Below the pieces are notes generated by a model that did no database searches, was not told the origin of the DNA, and saw only the letters and a program-made list of their open reading frames with translations. The translations under genes were made by a program, and so were the position numbers. From Parabacteroides sp. (GTDB lineage: Bacteria; Bacteroidota; Bacteroidia; Bacteroidales; Tannerellaceae), in contig JAHHQS010000170.1 in NCBI GenBank assembly GCA_020026285.1, positions 1-7,595 on the forward strand: 7,595 bases of DNA, written 5' to 3'. Positions 6,627 to 7,595 of the stretch are shown here, piece after piece (the first letter of the stretch is position 1; every line of letters begins with the position of its first letter).

Positions 6627-6652
6627 AACCCACCGTACCACGGCGGGTTTTT
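6627..6652 (+). terminator. Hairpin with T-tract, weak terminator or attenuator
   Basis: AACCCACCGT (6627-6636) pairs with ACGGCGGGTT (6640-6649) over a 3-nt ACC loop with a single A-C mismatch, and the stem ends in five T residues (6648-6652). A downstream CCCGCC (6672-6677) could pair instead with GGCGGG (6642-6647), which would break the hairpin. It lies about 300 bases before the winged-helix gene, with no gene immediately upstream, so it may act on a leader or a small RNA. Confidence 0.45.
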
Positions 6653-6853
6653 AGCCCAAAACCTTCCGTATCCCGCCATAAAAAAGCCGAAGAGATGATG
6701 CTAAAATAAAATCAGCGAAAATTCTTTATGCTAGGCATTAGCACCATTGGTTTCTTAAAAGAACGCATTTGAATGTTCGATTTTAGGTACAGCCACAAGA
6801 ATGTCTATTCTGGCAATCAATTTCTAAGATCGATGTCGCAAATAAAATATGAG

Positions 6854-6896
6854 AAGGAGGTCGAGCATAACACCCACACAAAACTTGCGGCGCTGA
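6854..6896 (+). promoter_or_regulatory. Strong Shine-Dalgarno with a broken short leader frame (ATA start)
   Basis: AAGGAGG (6854-6860) is a near-perfect ribosome binding site. Six bases later comes ATA rather than a normal start, opening the frame ITPTQNLRR followed by TGA (6894-6896). This frame is the same as that of the gene at 6954, and beyond the TGA it continues open into that gene. An ancestral leader peptide or N-terminal extension whose ATG has mutated is a possible explanation. As it stands, I do not call a gene here. Confidence 0.3.
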
Positions 6897-6953
6897 AACA
6901 AAGAAAAAAGCAATCAAGAAAAACTCACAAGCAAACAGTTAGGAGGAATGCAT

Positions 6954-7394
6954 TTGAAAATGAATCACTGGCCTAAGCGCAACCCGATCAAAAATTATTT
7001 TCCCTTGCCCAATGAGATTTTCTCTTTGGGTCTCTGCTCTGGAGAAATCGCCGTGTATGGCTATCTGCTCTCCTGCGAAGACCGCAAGACCTACCAGTGC
7101 TGGCCCAGCTACAAAACCATCGGCAAAGCGGTGGGTATGAGTGAGAACACGGTCCGAAAGTATGTTGGTCTACTGGAGGAAAAATCCTTCATCACCACCG
7201 AGCCGACCAGTGTCTTCACCAAAGACGGCATGAAGCGAAACGGCAATCTGCTCTATACCATCCTGCCGATCCAAGGTGCCATCGATGCCTACTACCGGCG
7301 GCAACTGGAATGGATGAATGAGGAGCAGCAGAAACACCGTACTGCGGCACTTATGGAAAAGCTGAATCTGTCACCTGCCGAATCGCCTGCATAA
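6954..7394 (+). CDS. RepA-type winged-helix DNA-binding protein of a mobile element
   Basis: This 146-residue protein has an HTH_36/RepA-N-like winged helix: SGEIAVYGYLLSCEDRKTY (about 29-47) is followed by PSYKTIGKAVGMSENTVRKY (51-70) and VGLLEEKSFI (71-80). The conserved N-terminus NHWPKRNPIKNYFPLPNEIF (4-23) is of a type I associate with Clostridial conjugative and mobilisable elements. The C-terminal 35 residues are charged and helical. I place the start at TTG 6954 because AGGAGG (6941-6946) is then 7 bases away. The ATG at 6948 is only one base from that site, and the ATG at 6960 is 13 away. The gene is clearly more GC-rich than the restriction operon, so it belongs to a different genetic source, probably the element backbone. 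Its role may be replication initiation or regulation of transfer genes. It is too short to be a full RepA protein, so a regulator is equally possible. Confidence 0.8.
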   Translation: MKMNHWPKRNPIKNYFPLPNEIFSLGLCSGEIAVYGYLLSCEDRKTYQCWPSYKTIGKAVGMSENTVRKYVGLLEEKSFITTEPTSVFTKDGMKRNGNLLYTILPIQGAIDAYYRRQLEWMNEEQQKHRTAALMEKLNLSPAESPA

Positions 7395-7413
7395 CCGCCC
7401 TGTGCCGCCTGTG

Positions 7414-7444
7414 AGCCGCTGTGTGCGGCTTTCAAACGAAAGCC
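7414..7444. repeat. Two overlapping, mutually exclusive hairpins after the winged-helix gene
   Basis: AGCCGC (7414-7419) pairs with GCGGCT (7425-7430) around TGTGT. GGCTTTC (7427-7433) pairs with GAAAGCC (7438-7444) around AAAC. Both are perfect and share GGCT at 7427-7430, so only one can form at a time. No T-tract follows, so neither is a standard terminator. They may be part of a transfer-origin or attenuation structure. Confidence 0.5.
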
Positions 7445-7504
7445 AAGGAAACACACATCAAAGCAAATCCGCCCCGAAATAAGCCCTGTTTTGAGGAAAC
7501 TTCA

Positions 7505-7581
7505 GTGTGACGACCGTAAGCAGGATAAAGTCCTGCCGTCAGGTCGGCTGGACTTTCCCACCTGCCCGCAGTGCGGGCAGG
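7505..7581 (-). other. Candidate transfer origin (oriT) with IncP-like nic motif
   Basis: On the minus strand, 7527-7520 reads TATCCTGC, which matches the nic core used by IncP/MOBP-type relaxases (TATCCTG|C in RP4). It is embedded in nested inverted repeats. GCAGGA (7520-7525) pairs with TCCTGC (7531-7536) around TAAAG, and CGACC (7511-7515) with GGTCG (7542-7546) forms an outer arm. AAAGTCC (7527-7533) can pair with GGACTTT (7550-7556). A separate perfect 9-bp hairpin, CCTGCCCGC/GCGGGCAGG with an AGT loop, sits at 7561-7581. The stretch is non-coding and GC-rich, and lies where mobilisation genes could begin beyond the window. No relaxase gene is visible, so this stays a candidate. Confidence 0.45.
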
Positions 7582-7595
7582 GTTTTCGGAAGATG

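Larger units (their letters stand above)
6245..6770. other. Non-coding, repeat-rich stretch (candidate origin or control region)
   Basis: I see no convincing gene here on either strand. The stretch alternates AT-rich boxes with GC-richer small hairpins. TAAAATTTAAT occurs at 6268-6278 and 6513-6523, with a related AAATTTTAATT near 6384-6394. TCAAAATAGAATCAGAGGC (6403-6421) recurs as TCAAAATGAAATCATAGGC (6574-6592), 16 of 19 identical, and more weakly at 6701-6720. TACGAAAA is tandemly duplicated (6605-6612 and 6613-6620). TGCTA/TAGCA form a small inverted repeat (6729-6743). The region lies upstream of a RepA-type winged-helix gene, so an origin or copy-control region is a reasonable but unproven reading. 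Decay of old genes is the alternative. Confidence 0.45.

Noticed and set aside
6773..6976. 67-residue Lys-rich open frame on the plus strand before the winged-helix gene
   Set aside because: It has no ribosome binding site at its ATG, low-complexity basic composition and no recognisable domain, and it overlaps the start of the next gene in another frame. Most likely a chance frame.

Overview
The window looks like part of an integrative or mobilisable element from a low-GC gut-type Firmicute (Clostridia such as Lachnospiraceae or Ruminococcaceae). This is inferred from the strong Shine-Dalgarno sites, AT-rich coding sequence, and the families present: an excisionase-like HTH, LlaJI-type restriction genes, a DUF6076-like remnant and a RepA-type winged helix. 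No taxonomic marker gene is present, so the host assignment is inference.

Layout. Positions 2-154 hold the 3' end of an unidentified, Gln/Lys-rich protein, followed by a terminator-like hairpin (213-244) and an AT-rich promoter region. Positions 368-5746 hold one plus-strand operon of five genes: a 63-aa excisionase-type HTH protein, a beta-class DPPY amino-methyltransferase, a C5-cytosine methyltransferase, an McrB-like AAA+ NTPase and a LlaJI-family PD-(D/E)XK nuclease. The last four are joined by three consecutive 4-nt ATGA overlaps. A perfect 17-bp hairpin with T7 (5789-5829) closes the operon. Just beyond it, on the minus strand, is a decayed C-terminal fragment (5846 to about 6155) carrying stops and frameshifts. 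From about 6160 to 6950 no convincing gene is visible, but the stretch is full of structure: an exact 18-bp repeat at 22-bp spacing, a 23-bp-period repeat pair, recurring AT-rich blocks and hairpins. At 6954-7394 a more GC-rich gene encodes a RepA-type winged-helix protein. The last 200 bases are non-coding and rich in nested inverted repeats, including an IncP-like TATCCTGC nic motif on the minus strand, and are a candidate transfer origin.

How the genes work together. The operon is best read as a LlaJI/BsuMI-like restriction-modification system. The two methyltransferases protect the host target, the McrB-like motor with its own N-terminal DNA-reading region recognises unmodified DNA and hydrolyses NTP, and the LlaJI nuclease cuts. 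Unlike the original LlaJI, which uses two C5 enzymes, this one pairs an amino-methyltransferase with a C5-methyltransferase. That suggests an asymmetric target modified by different chemistry on each strand. The HTH protein is the natural candidate for a controller. The AT-rich operon appears to be defence cargo set into the backbone of a mobile element whose replication or transfer functions lie to the right.
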